Source: Bacteroidales bacterium (GTDB lineage Bacteria > Bacteroidota > Bacteroidia > Bacteroidales > VadinHA17). From it: a stretch of DNA of 45,373 nucleotides. Location of the stretch: NCBI GenBank assembly GCA_024763075.1, contig JANTGF010000027.1, positions 1 to 45,373 of the forward strand. The letters are read 5' to 3'. Shown here one piece after another: positions 8,362 through 17,171 of this stretch. Positions within the stretch are counted from its first letter, which is position 1; each line of letters starts with the position of its first letter. The notes beneath the pieces are model-generated. The model saw only the letters and a list, made by a program, of their open reading frames with translations, made no database searches and had not been told where the DNA came from. The translations under genes were made by a program, and so were the position numbers.

Positions 8362-9447
8362 CTAAAAGCTGTAACCCAGTGTTGTATTAAATCCCCAGTC
8401 TGATTTTGAGGCACCGATAGAAGGGCGATTGTCAAAATTATGATAAGCATTAAGACCTAAAAAGAAGTCCTTAAACAATTCCAGTGAGGCCTCTACATTA
8501 ATCTCCGTTCTTATTCTACCCCAGTTTGATAAGCCGGGAAATGCAAAGAGGCCGGAAGTTACATCAATTTTGGGATGCTGAAATTTAAATATTTTATAGT
8601 TTAGGTTTAATTTTCCTTCAATATAATTATTAATCTCACCATCATTTGTATATTCTTTTGTACCCTGAAGGCCACCACCAACCATAAGTTCCTGCAAATT
8701 ACTTTTGATCAGGAAAGTACCAACTTCAGCGGCCAGGAGAGCCCTAAGATCCAGACCCAATTCTGTATTTTGCTGAAAACTCACTGATCCACCTGTGTAC
8801 CAATCCGTTTTAAACTGTCTGTACAGATAAAAATTTAAATTTTGATTGGAATTTATGTTACCTTCCTGCACTCTGGATCTGTTGGAAGTCAGGCTTAACT
8901 GGCTCATTACCTTTTTAGACCGGTAAGAAGTAGATGCATTAAAATTAAAAGTGGAAGTATTATCTGCCTTCTTCAAACCCATCCCCATACTGTACTTGCC
9001 ACTAAACCTGCTCCAGATAATATTTTTTATTCTTATAATGCTGACAATTTCATAAAGATTTACTTCAATTGCCACATAATCAGGAGCAAATTGAGTAACT
9101 ATTGCTACCTTACCCGGGGTAGATGAAGTATCGGGCGACGCGTAATAAATTATACCGCTCGTTAGTTTTATTTCAAATGTATTAACGGAATGAACAGACC
9201 TTACTTTTGACCAGTCAACCTGTATGGTTCCCATATCATCGGTCTTGTACGTTAATGTACCCAGGTCCATTGTTTTTATTTCGCCTGTTATTTTATCGCC
9301 GTTTGCAAGAACAATCACATCTGTTCTGGCCGCAAATAAATCGGGCAGGATCAGCAAGAAAGTTATGAACCACAGATGAAATCTCAAAAATCTGAGAATA
9401 GTTTTTGAATAAATCAGGATTCCTGGCTTTTCCGGATTCTTAATCAT
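8362..9447 (-). CDS. DUF481-like outer-membrane protein
   Basis: A 361-residue exported protein. After an N-terminal hydrophobic segment (about residues 18-38) comes a small beta domain (VIVLANGDKITGEIK, residues about 45-59) that resembles the N-terminal part of many DUF481/YdiY-like proteins. The rest is rich in alternating aromatic beta strands and ends in GYSF, the terminal Phe expected for an outer-membrane barrel. No enzymatic motif is seen and the function is unknown. It begins 52 bp after the S37 peptidase gene on the same strand and may be read through from that operon or from its own -7 box at 9467-9474. Confidence 0.7.
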   Translation of the reverse strand: MIKNPEKPGILIYSKTILRFLRFHLWFITFLLILPDLFAARTDVIVLANGDKITGEIKTMDLGTLTYKTDDMGTIQVDWSKVRSVHSVNTFEIKLTSGIIYYASPDTSSTPGKVAIVTQFAPDYVAIEVNLYEIVSIIRIKNIIWSRFSGKYSMGMGLKKADNTSTFNFNASTSYRSKKVMSQLSLTSNRSRVQEGNINSNQNLNFYLYRQFKTDWYTGGSVSFQQNTELGLDLRALLAAEVGTFLIKSNLQELMVGGGLQGTKEYTNDGEINNYIEGKLNLNYKIFKFQHPKIDVTSGLFAFPGLSNWGRIRTEINVEASLELFKDFFLGLNAYHNFDNRPSIGASKSDWGFNTTLGYSF

Positions 9448-9466
9448 GCATGATCTGTTATTGCAT

Positions 9467-9474
9467 CAAAATTA
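9467..9474 (-). promoter_or_regulatory. Possible -7 box for the DUF481-like gene
   Basis: TAATTTTG on the minus strand matches TAnnTTTG and would give a leader of about 13 nt. There is no -33 box at the right distance, so this is tentative. Confidence 0.33.
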
Positions 9475-9499
9475 AAAAAAACAAGCTTATATAAAAAAA

Positions 9500-10819
9500 T
9501 TACTTCAACCGGCTTTCATCTATATTCATATTAAGCCAGTTTTCAAGAGAGGAAATAACCAGTTTTTTTTGCCCGGGAAGCAAATCCTTGATCCGGGTCC
9601 TGTGACTGCCATGTGGTTTATAAATTTTTATTGACTGTTTATTATCGCCAATATCCACAGAGGTTGCAGACCATGTATCCGAACCTCCGTAAATATAAAT
9701 AAATTGAGAAGCTTCTTCCTGCAGGAATTCATTCACATTCTTCATAAGACGGGGATGAAATGTTATGTCAGTATTCTGTGGAGCAGCAAAAGTAAACACC
9801 GGATTCTTAACATATTTCAAGAGTCCCTCAAATTCAGAAAAATCGTAACCATAATAGCCGATTTCTGTCATGGCCTGATAAAAGAAGGGCTCCATCTCTG
9901 CTATTCCCTGATCAGAGAAATATCGAAATCCTCCAACCTCACTGAAATGTTTTAAAATATCCTCATTTGATGAGGCTGCAGTTGGAATGTCTTTACAAGC
10001 CCAGTAACCCCATTGCCAGAATGCAAAAGAATACTCCAAAACAGAGTATTCATAGGCCTGTTCAGGAGTCAGCCGGGTAAATGTTAATTTATCGGATTTG
10101 CAAAACTTCAGGAACATCGGATACAGAACATTCTTTTTTTCCAGGAGTAATTTCTGAAAGGCATGTATTCTTTTTCTACATTCAGGAGTTCCCACAGTAT
10201 CCAGAAAAAGATAGATTCTGGGATCTTCTATCGAAAAATTAAGAGGCGCCACATAAGGAACACTGATATCCACATCATCCGGATAAAAATACCGGTGGTA
10301 CATGGTTGTTTGCCCCCCTTTGCTGATGCCTGTATTGATCCATTTCCCCTTAAACAGCTTTTTTAACAATTGTACAATCCTGTGGTGATCTGCTGCAGCC
10401 TGTTCAACGGTCAACCAGGTCCAGTCAATGGAATCGGGTACCGACTCACCAAAATACCGATGCTCCACAATGATTTGATTTGCATCAAGCAAACGGCTTA
10501 ATTCACTGGTATAATTGCGGTTTGCAGAATAGCCCTCCGTAATAAAAACAACAGGGCGGCTTAAATCAACCTGAGAAACATATATTTTCTGTATAAAACT
10601 GCCTTTATCCGGATGTTTATGATCCAGTGGCTGAGGAATCATGATTTTCCAGGCCGCAGTGTACATACTGTCCGCCGGTATTTTTTTAAGCTTCGCTCCC
10701 GGAATTTTGGAAACAATATTCTCAAGGCTTGTTTCCTGATGAGTACAACTCACACTAATTAACAAACTCAGGCTGATAATCAGATAGGTACTTATTGAAT
10801 TTACAATTAATTTCTTCAT
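9500..10819 (-). CDS. S37-family (PS-10 type) serine peptidase lipoprotein
   Basis: A 439-residue alpha/beta-hydrolase-fold peptidase of MEROPS family S37, whose characterised members release tri- or tetrapeptides from N-termini. The lipobox ISVSC puts the lipid anchor at Cys25. HRYFGES at residues 120-126 and the nucleophile elbow GISKGG (Ser166) are diagnostic. Late Asp (GGSDTWS) and His (KPHGSHRTR) residues are candidates for the rest of the triad. It lies 21 bp downstream of the Xaa-Pro aminopeptidase gene and almost certainly shares its transcript. A periplasmic enzyme trimming Pro-containing peptides that the cytosolic aminopeptidase then finishes would fit. Confidence 0.88.
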   Translation of the reverse strand: MKKLIVNSISTYLIISLSLLISVSCTHQETSLENIVSKIPGAKLKKIPADSMYTAAWKIMIPQPLDHKHPDKGSFIQKIYVSQVDLSRPVVFITEGYSANRNYTSELSRLLDANQIIVEHRYFGESVPDSIDWTWLTVEQAAADHHRIVQLLKKLFKGKWINTGISKGGQTTMYHRYFYPDDVDISVPYVAPLNFSIEDPRIYLFLDTVGTPECRKRIHAFQKLLLEKKNVLYPMFLKFCKSDKLTFTRLTPEQAYEYSVLEYSFAFWQWGYWACKDIPTAASSNEDILKHFSEVGGFRYFSDQGIAEMEPFFYQAMTEIGYYGYDFSEFEGLLKYVKNPVFTFAAPQNTDITFHPRLMKNVNEFLQEEASQFIYIYGGSDTWSATSVDIGDNKQSIKIYKPHGSHRTRIKDLLPGQKKLVISSLENWLNMNIDESRLK

Positions 10820-10840
10820 TTATTCAGAATTTATGATAAA

Positions 10841-12628
10841 TCAGATTTGCCGGGTTTTATTTTTAAGCCATTTTTTCTCCTTTGTATTAAGAAAAGGAGA
10901 TAATTCCTTAAATACTCTTTGTTGGTATTCATTCAACCATTCTATTTCGGTAGGAAGTAGCAAATTTTTGTCAATCAGTTGCGTATCAATATAACAAAGA
11001 GTAACTGTATGAAACCGGTAAAAGCTCCCGAATGCTGTTTCTTCATCGTTCTCCACTACAAACAAATTCTCTGTCCGGATTCCATATTCTCCCTCCAGAT
11101 AGAATCCGGGTTCATCCGATATCAGCATGCCAGGTTCCAGGGGTATTTGGATGTTGCCGGAGGCTCCACTGCCAATGGTTTGCGGGCCTTCATGCACATT
11201 CAGGAAAAAACCCACTCCATGGCCGGTACCATGCCCGTAATTCAGTCCATAATCCCATAGTGCCCTGCGGGCAAAAGCTTCTATCTGATACCCTTTTGTT
11301 CCCTGAGGAAAGCGGATCATTGCCAATTGAATGGTACCTTTAAGAACCAGTGTAAAATGCTTTTTTTGTTCAGAAGTGGGATTACCCAGGGTAATTGTCC
11401 TGGTAACATCTGTTGTGCCATCCAGATACTGCCCTCCCGAGTCCAGAAGAAAAATTCCTTCCGGTTTTAATTCCACATCAGTTTCTTCTGTTGGCTCATA
11501 ATGAATGATGGCTCCATGTTCCCGGTAGCCGGCAATAGTAGCGAAACTGGGGCCCATAAAATTATCCTGATCAGCCCGGAAGTCCTTCAGTACTTTCGAT
11601 GCAGAAAGTTCTGTAATTTTTTCCTTTCCTATGTTATTTTCCAGCCAGTAAAAGAATTTGGTCAGCGCCACACCATCCTTTACCATAAGGTTCTTTATAT
11701 GCCTGAGTTCCATCTCATTTTTTACGGATTTAAGTTTTGTGGGAATACTTACTCCTTCCTTAATTTTGCAAAACGGTTCCATCGCCTTATACAAACGGGT
11801 ATTTACACTTCCCGGAGAAAGATAAACCCTGCTGCCCTGTTCAAGAGATTTTACAAATTCATATATCCATTCATAATCCACAATCCTAATTTTATTATTG
11901 AGCAGTTTGCCAGCAAGTATTTCAGGAATTCTGTCATTATTCATGAACAGCCATGCACCATCCTCATTAATAACAGCAAAGGCAATGACCAGCGGGCTGT
12001 ACTTAACATCCCTGCCACGGATATTGAAAGTCCATGCAATATCATCCAGCGAGGTAAGAATATGATAATTCACCCCTTCCTCCTTCATTCTATCCCTGAT
12101 TTGCTTCATCTTCTCCATTCTGCCAAGGCCGGCAAATTCCACATCATGCTCATAGATCATATCCTGAGGGATCTCAGGGCGATCCGTCCACAATGCAGAA
12201 TAGATGTCTGTTTCCGTATTAATTTTGATTCCTTTCGGAGTCAAACGTTCATTCATCTGATCATACAAACCTTTGGAAACTATTTCACCATCGAAAGCCA
12301 CAGTGGAATCTTGTGCAAGAATATCTTCCATCCAGTCAATGAATTCGGGAGTGTGGGGTATTTTAAGCCTGACAAGTTCAAAACCCGAAGCTTTGAGCTG
12401 TTCTTCAGCCTGAATAAAATATCTCGAATCGGTCCAAAGCCCCGCAAACTCCTGTGTAATCACAATATTTCCTGCGGAACCAGAAAAACCCGTCAGCCAT
12501 TGAATGGTTTTCCAGTGGGAAGGTACATACTCACCCATATGCGGATCGGTCATTGGGATAAAATAAGCATCAATGCCCAGTGCCTTCATTTGTTTTCTGA
12601 TCTCAGCCAGCTTTTGTTTTGATTTCAT
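10841..12628 (-). CDS. Xaa-Pro aminopeptidase, three-domain M24B type
   Basis: A 595-residue cytosolic metallopeptidase that removes the N-terminal residue in front of proline. It has the long three-domain form seen in eukaryotic aminopeptidase P1: two creatinase-like N-terminal domains (about 1-150 and 165-310) and a pita-bread catalytic domain (about 315-545). Metal ligands fit the family pattern: Asp396, Asp407, His470 (in GHGTGHG), Glu506 (DEPG) and Glu520. No signal peptide is present. It is 10 bp downstream of the Ycf48-like gene and 21 bp upstream of the S37 peptidase gene. A long open frame on the opposite strand is only an antisense shadow. Confidence 0.95.
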   Translation of the reverse strand: MKSKQKLAEIRKQMKALGIDAYFIPMTDPHMGEYVPSHWKTIQWLTGFSGSAGNIVITQEFAGLWTDSRYFIQAEEQLKASGFELVRLKIPHTPEFIDWMEDILAQDSTVAFDGEIVSKGLYDQMNERLTPKGIKINTETDIYSALWTDRPEIPQDMIYEHDVEFAGLGRMEKMKQIRDRMKEEGVNYHILTSLDDIAWTFNIRGRDVKYSPLVIAFAVINEDGAWLFMNNDRIPEILAGKLLNNKIRIVDYEWIYEFVKSLEQGSRVYLSPGSVNTRLYKAMEPFCKIKEGVSIPTKLKSVKNEMELRHIKNLMVKDGVALTKFFYWLENNIGKEKITELSASKVLKDFRADQDNFMGPSFATIAGYREHGAIIHYEPTEETDVELKPEGIFLLDSGGQYLDGTTDVTRTITLGNPTSEQKKHFTLVLKGTIQLAMIRFPQGTKGYQIEAFARRALWDYGLNYGHGTGHGVGFFLNVHEGPQTIGSGASGNIQIPLEPGMLISDEPGFYLEGEYGIRTENLFVVENDEETAFGSFYRFHTVTLCYIDTQLIDKNLLLPTEIEWLNEYQQRVFKELSPFLNTKEKKWLKNKTRQI

Positions 12629-12638
12629 TTCTTAATTT

Positions 12639-13709
12639 CTAATCGTTTTGAATTATCAGTTTAGCCACCCGGCCATCCGAACCGGCTGCCCATGCAACAA
12701 GTCCATCCGGATCTGTATCCAGGGTATAAAAGCCATGATCACCAAGGGTTTTCCAGTCACCTCCGGGAAGTTTACTCCGCTTCAGAAAACTGCTTCCTCC
12801 CCGACCAACTGCAATAAGAACCGGGCTTCCTCCAGGTTCAAACAATTTAATACAAGAGCGGTATCCCTGAGGGTAACGACCGGGTTGCAACCAAGTCTTT
12901 CCTCCATCCATAGTGTATGTAAAAGTAATTCCTGTGGAATCAGGCCTGGAATAATCTCCGCCAATGCAATAACCGGTTTTATCATCAGTAAAAAGAACCG
13001 AAAAAATTCCGGTGGATGTCAGTCCGCTCATAAACGGAGTTTCTTTAATTACCCAGTGGTTTCCATTATCCTCAGAATGAAAAACCCGTGCAGTAGATCC
13101 TCCTGAAACAAACCACAGGTCAGAGGGGTAAATTCCTGTTATACAGGTACCACTGGCCGCAAACATGTACTCCCCGTCTTTTGCCTGAGGCCGGGTGTTT
13201 TCAGTGAATTCGTCCCAGGTTTCACCGCCGTCGGTGGTTCTTAATAAATAAAACCGGCCGTTCACCGGATCACCCACGACAAATCCGTTTTTATCGTTTA
13301 AAAAAGTCATGGAGTTCAGAAAAATTCCATCCTGTTTTTTATAAAATACCTGATTCCATGATTTCCCTCCATCTTTTGTTTTAAGAATAACTGCAGGATT
13401 TCCAATTGCCATTACAATGGCAGTTGAAGAGTCGAATGCTTCCACATCCCGGAAATCAGCGTAACTATAGCCGGCAATCGTATCTGAGATCCAGCTTATT
13501 CCTCCATTTAAAGTATGTAAGATCGTCCCTTTTGATCCGGAAACCCAGACCGTATTTTCATTAGGAACAGAAATTCCTCTGAAAGATACATCTGTTAAAC
13601 TATCCTGTAATTCCCAATGTAAAGATAATGGAATTTCCTTTTTGTACTTTACAGGTTTTGTAATACATGAAAATAGTAAAAGAGGTAAAAACAGAAGAGC
13701 TTTTGACAT
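12639..13709 (-). CDS. Ycf48/Hcf136-like Asp-box beta-propeller lipoprotein
   Basis: A 356-residue lipoprotein (MSKALLFLPLLLFSC, anchor Cys15). The mature part is a beta-propeller with at least four Asp-box turns: TKDGGKSW, TTDGGETW, SEDNGNHW and TMDGGKTW. The family resembles Ycf48, a photosystem assembly factor, but in non-photosynthetic Bacteroidota such proteins are common and of unknown role, perhaps binding proteins or glycans. It is the first gene of an operon with Xaa-Pro aminopeptidase (10 bp) and the S37 peptidase, which suggests a link to peptide handling. Confidence 0.82.
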   Translation of the reverse strand: MSKALLFLPLLLFSCITKPVKYKKEIPLSLHWELQDSLTDVSFRGISVPNENTVWVSGSKGTILHTLNGGISWISDTIAGYSYADFRDVEAFDSSTAIVMAIGNPAVILKTKDGGKSWNQVFYKKQDGIFLNSMTFLNDKNGFVVGDPVNGRFYLLRTTDGGETWDEFTENTRPQAKDGEYMFAASGTCITGIYPSDLWFVSGGSTARVFHSEDNGNHWVIKETPFMSGLTSTGIFSVLFTDDKTGYCIGGDYSRPDSTGITFTYTMDGGKTWLQPGRYPQGYRSCIKLFEPGGSPVLIAVGRGGSSFLKRSKLPGGDWKTLGDHGFYTLDTDPDGLVAWAAGSDGRVAKLIIQND

Positions 13710-13787
13710 GTTTTTTCAGGATCTGAGATATATCAATCAATAAATTATTTTAGGTATTTGAAAGGAATTGCTTATTTCATCTGTTTA

Positions 13788-13826
13788 AAATTTTTAGTAA
13801 CTCGGTTACAAATTATCTAAAAATTT
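13788..13826. promoter_or_regulatory. Nested inverted repeat upstream of the peptidase operon
   Basis: AAATTTTTAG (13788-13797) and CTAAAAATTT (13817-13826) are perfect 10-bp inverted repeats. Inside the left half lies GTAAC-TCG-GTTAC (13797-13809). It is 79 bp upstream of the first operon gene and looks like an operator, although a hairpin in the leader RNA is equally possible. Confidence 0.38.
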
Positions 13827-13854
13827 AAGAACAGATGTAACCACTCCGTTCTCT

Positions 13855-13909
13855 CATGAACTTGTTTTAATTATTTTCGTGTGTGAACTTTTGATTAAAA
13901 AAGTTCATG
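13855..13909. promoter_or_regulatory. Mutually exclusive hairpins between dehydratase and peptidase operon
   Basis: AAAAGTTCATG (13899-13909) can pair with TGAACTTTT (13884-13892), 9 bp with a 6-nt loop, or with CATGAACTT (13855-13863), 9 bp. The two structures compete for the same arm. No long T-run follows on the minus strand, so it is not a standard terminator. Confidence 0.4.
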
Positions 13910-13920
13910 TTCGTTTCATT

Positions 13921-14955
13921 TTACCTGAAAATAAATCCTTCTTTCAGAGGATCATCAGGATCAAACCAAAACTCACTCCGGCCAGTAAAATGAGATGTTC
14001 CCGAGACCTCAGGAATAACTGCATCTTTCATACCTAACTTCACCTCTTCCACCACTTTTACCTGCATGGTTGATCCCAGAATACTTTCTATGGTTATTTC
14101 TTCACCCAGGGCAATTTCTCCTTTAGAATAGTGCAATGCCGCACGGGCGCTAACACCTGTTCCCGTAGCAGATCTGTCCACTTCACCATCTGCAAAAACA
14201 CAGACATTCCGGCTATGATGATGGTAATCATAAGGATCACCTGTGAAAATTACTCCATACAGAAAACCGAGCTCCGGATGCTCAGAATGTCTGACATTAA
14301 AATTTCCACTCACTGCCTTTTTAATCCTTTTACCATAATCTACCATTTTATCATAATCAGTAGCATCCATATTAATGCCCAGTTGCTTAACATCACAAAG
14401 TGCATAGAAAGCACCTCCAAAAGCTGCATCAAAATCAACCAGCCCGATTCCCGGCACTTCCACTTCCTCATCTTTCAGGTAAACAAAAGAAGGAACATTC
14501 CTGAACCGGACTTTTTTCACAACATTATTTTTCATTTCTGCAAAAGAAACCACCCTGCCGGAAGGTGTATCAATCTTTATTTCAGGGTTCTTTCCCTTCA
14601 GTTCAAGCAGTCCGGTTTCAACGACCATTTTTGTTAATGCGATGATGGCATGGCCACACATGGTACTATACCCTTCATTGTGAAGAAAAAAAACTCCAAA
14701 ATCACCATCAGGAGTAACCGGGTCTGTGAGGATTGCACCATACATATCAACATGGCCGCGTGGTTCCCACATCAGCCCTTTTCGTATGTAATCGTAATTT
14801 TCCTTGAAAAACTTTCTTTTCTCAAGAATGCTTTCACCCTTTATTTCAGGAAGCCCGTCAGTAATAATTCTAAGAGGTTCACCACCCGTATGCATCTCAA
14901 GTGTACGAATACGCATCCATGTCCCCGGAGGATCAAATTTTAATTTATCCAACAT
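13921..14955 (-). CDS. Proline racemase family; predicted trans-3-hydroxy-L-proline dehydratase
   Basis: A 344-residue cytosolic enzyme of the proline racemase/4-hydroxyproline epimerase family. The first catalytic Cys is present (Cys100 in MCGHAIIALT), but the second motif reads RSATGTGVSAR, with Thr264 where racemases and epimerases have Cys. That Cys/Thr pairing is the known signature of trans-3-hydroxy-L-proline dehydratase (as in human L3HYPDH), which converts the substrate to delta1-pyrroline-2-carboxylate. MHTGGEPLRI near residue 21 is typical. Length fits. It lies 211 bp upstream of the Xaa-Pro aminopeptidase operon and 3.6 kb from a cyclodeaminase-family reductase gene. Function is inferred from the two active-site positions; substrate specificity is not proven. 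Confidence 0.85.
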   Translation of the reverse strand: MLDKLKFDPPGTWMRIRTLEMHTGGEPLRIITDGLPEIKGESILEKRKFFKENYDYIRKGLMWEPRGHVDMYGAILTDPVTPDGDFGVFFLHNEGYSTMCGHAIIALTKMVVETGLLELKGKNPEIKIDTPSGRVVSFAEMKNNVVKKVRFRNVPSFVYLKDEEVEVPGIGLVDFDAAFGGAFYALCDVKQLGINMDATDYDKMVDYGKRIKKAVSGNFNVRHSEHPELGFLYGVIFTGDPYDYHHHSRNVCVFADGEVDRSATGTGVSARAALHYSKGEIALGEEITIESILGSTMQVKVVEEVKLGMKDAVIPEVSGTSHFTGRSEFWFDPDDPLKEGFIFR

Positions 14956-15035
14956 ACCTTTTGAGTTTTAAATTCACAAGTTAAACAAAAAATTGAATTC
15001 AGAAATAATTTATCAATATTTATCCTGCTATATTT

Positions 15036-15043
15036 CAAAGATA
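15036..15043 (-). promoter_or_regulatory. Putative -7 box of the dehydratase gene
   Basis: TATCTTTG on the minus strand matches TAnnTTTG exactly and recurs in front of other genes here (43666, 26807, 44589). It would give a leader of about 75 nt. The -33 region has only TTTCG, at 18 nt. Confidence 0.48.
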
Positions 15044-15233
15044 ATATTTTAATTCCAGACCCGAAACTGCATACATGAATAATGCGCGTTAATGGAAAAA
15101 TAAGCTATGATTATCAAAAACACTGATCTGACACCCGACCTTCAGAAAACACTGTAAATATTATAATCTTAATATTAAGCTGTTTTTTTTTAACTTCGCA
15201 ACTAAATTATTTTTCACTTTTTATCAAATTATT

Positions 15234-17147
15234 ATGAAAATCAAGCAAAAGTCATTTATTATTTTCGCTCTTACCCTTCTTTTATCAAATCCGGCTTCTT
15301 TTGTTTTTGCACAGACAAATAATACGAATAATCCTGTACCAAAGGTACTTAGCCATATCCGTACCGATGACCAGGGAAATCTTTTTATCCTGACAACAGA
15401 TAGCAGCAAGTTAACGGTTTCTGATGCTGAACCAGGAAATGTTCTTTCCGGTTTTGAAGGAAATGCAGTAGGAACCAAACCAGGAATTTTCTTAGATTTC
15501 AAAAATGAGAACCTGAACGGCACCCTGTTTTTCGGGCTTATTCATTTTTCAGATGCTAAATACCCACTACCGGTCTATCGTTCTGCAGCAGGAAAAATCA
15601 TGCAGGGCAAGGTACTTGTAAATTTCCAGGCTCTCAGAGGAAATTATGATATGACCGGATGGGAAGATTCCGGAATTGGAACCATCGGCTTCAGGGTTAT
15701 AGACAATAATGGAAATTTCCTGTTTGATGGAAAGGTTAGCTTTACAGGTACGGGTCCTTTTACGGTTGTAAATACAATTACCAGTGGCCCGTTTATCAAT
15801 CTCACAAATCCGGATGGTGTAACTATTTCTTTTACTACAAGTAAAAAATCGGTTTGTGAAATTATTGTTGCGGATAAAGTATTCAAAGATGCGGAAGCTG
15901 TTTATAATCATGAGATCCCAATTACAGGTCTGTCTCCGGATACCGAATACCCCTACTCCCTGAAATACGGCAAACTGGAACAAAACTACACCTTTAAAAC
16001 CAGTCCTCTTCCCGGAAGCAGAAAAGAATTTGTTTTTGCCTATACCAGTGACTCGCGCGGAGGAGCCGGAGGAGGTGAAAGAAACCTGTATGGCACAAAT
16101 GCTTATATGGTAAAAAAGATCATGGCCGTTTGTGCTCAGGAAAAGGTTGCTTTTGCACAATTTACTGGTGATTTAATTGGTGGATACGGCACAAATGCTG
16201 ACAATATGTTGCTGCAGTACCGCAATTTTAAAACGGCCATTGAACCTTTTGGACACAATTTTCAGATCAACATCAATATGGGAAATCATGAAGCCTATAT
16301 AAAAACTTTCAGGGATAAAGAACGTAGGTATCGTGTTAGCGTGGATAATTTTCCGTACAATACCAATTCTACAGAAACTCTTTTTGCCTCCATTGTGGTA
16401 AATCCCCTAAACGGACCGGAAAGTGAAGACGGTTCAAAATATGATCCGGATAAATCAAATACAGACTTCCCTCCTTACGATGAAAATGTATTTTATTATA
16501 CTTATGACAATATAGCTATGGTAAACCTAAATTCGAATTACTGGTACACTCCATCGGCAGGTGATGTTAAGGTGGTTGGAGGAAACATTCACGGTTATGT
16601 GATGGATAATCAACTGGAATGGTTAAAAAATACTTTAAAAACCCTTGAAAAAGATGAAAATATTGATCATATTTTCGTAACCATCCATACTCCGTTTTTT
16701 CCGAACAGTGCCCATATAAGAGATGACATGTGGTATAACGGGAAAAATGATCCCAGGCCCTGGATTGCAGGCGTTAAAGTTGAAAAGGGAATCATTGAAA
16801 GAAGGGATCAGCTTCTGGATCTGATGATCAATAAGAGTTCAAAGGTAGTTGCCATGCTTACCGGGGATGAACATAACTATTGCAAAACAAAAATCGGTCC
16901 GGAAACCAATATCTATCCTGAAGACTATCCTGAAAAGAAGATCAAGCTAAAAAGAACCGTTTACCAGATAAACAATGGTGCTGCCGGAGCTCCTTATTAT
17001 GCACAAAGTGAAGTGCCATGGACCCCTTTTACCACCGGATTTACTACTCAAAATGCAGTATGTCTTTTTACTGTTGAAGGAAAGAAAATCAAAATGGTGG
17101 TAATCAATCCGGATACACTGGAAGAAATCGATGATCTGGAATTTTAG
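15234..17147 (+). CDS. Secreted metallophosphoesterase, purple acid phosphatase-like
   Basis: A 637-residue exported hydrolase. The signal peptide ends near residue 26 (FVFA-QT). The first ~180 residues are beta-rich and unassigned. A fibronectin-like domain (about 183-257, ending YTFKTSPLPGS) precedes the calcineurin-like phosphoesterase domain, the order seen in purple acid phosphatases. Metal-site motifs are Asp273 (TSDSRGG), GD at 312-313 (TGDLIGG), GNHE at 350-353, a His in VTIHTPFF and GDEHNY. The reaction is probably phosphomonoester or diester hydrolysis; substrate unknown. nhaA starts 24 bp downstream, so the two are likely co-transcribed. Confidence 0.85.
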   Translation: MKIKQKSFIIFALTLLLSNPASFVFAQTNNTNNPVPKVLSHIRTDDQGNLFILTTDSSKLTVSDAEPGNVLSGFEGNAVGTKPGIFLDFKNENLNGTLFFGLIHFSDAKYPLPVYRSAAGKIMQGKVLVNFQALRGNYDMTGWEDSGIGTIGFRVIDNNGNFLFDGKVSFTGTGPFTVVNTITSGPFINLTNPDGVTISFTTSKKSVCEIIVADKVFKDAEAVYNHEIPITGLSPDTEYPYSLKYGKLEQNYTFKTSPLPGSRKEFVFAYTSDSRGGAGGGERNLYGTNAYMVKKIMAVCAQEKVAFAQFTGDLIGGYGTNADNMLLQYRNFKTAIEPFGHNFQININMGNHEAYIKTFRDKERRYRVSVDNFPYNTNSTETLFASIVVNPLNGPESEDGSKYDPDKSNTDFPPYDENVFYYTYDNIAMVNLNSNYWYTPSAGDVKVVGGNIHGYVMDNQLEWLKNTLKTLEKDENIDHIFVTIHTPFFPNSAHIRDDMWYNGKNDPRPWIAGVKVEKGIIERRDQLLDLMINKSSKVVAMLTGDEHNYCKTKIGPETNIYPEDYPEKKIKLKRTVYQINNGAAGAPYYAQSEVPWTPFTTGFTTQNAVCLFTVEGKKIKMVVINPDTLEEIDDLEF

Positions 17148-17171
17148 CAGTTTATATTAACAAAAAGTTTT

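Noticed and set aside
11501-12622. Long open frame (373 codons) on the plus strand
   Set aside because: It is antisense to the Xaa-Pro aminopeptidase gene, whose catalytic motifs are intact; the antisense translation has no recognisable domain.
13921-14955. Proline racemase or 4-hydroxyproline epimerase
   Set aside because: The second catalytic Cys is Thr264, which fits the dehydratase subgroup better.
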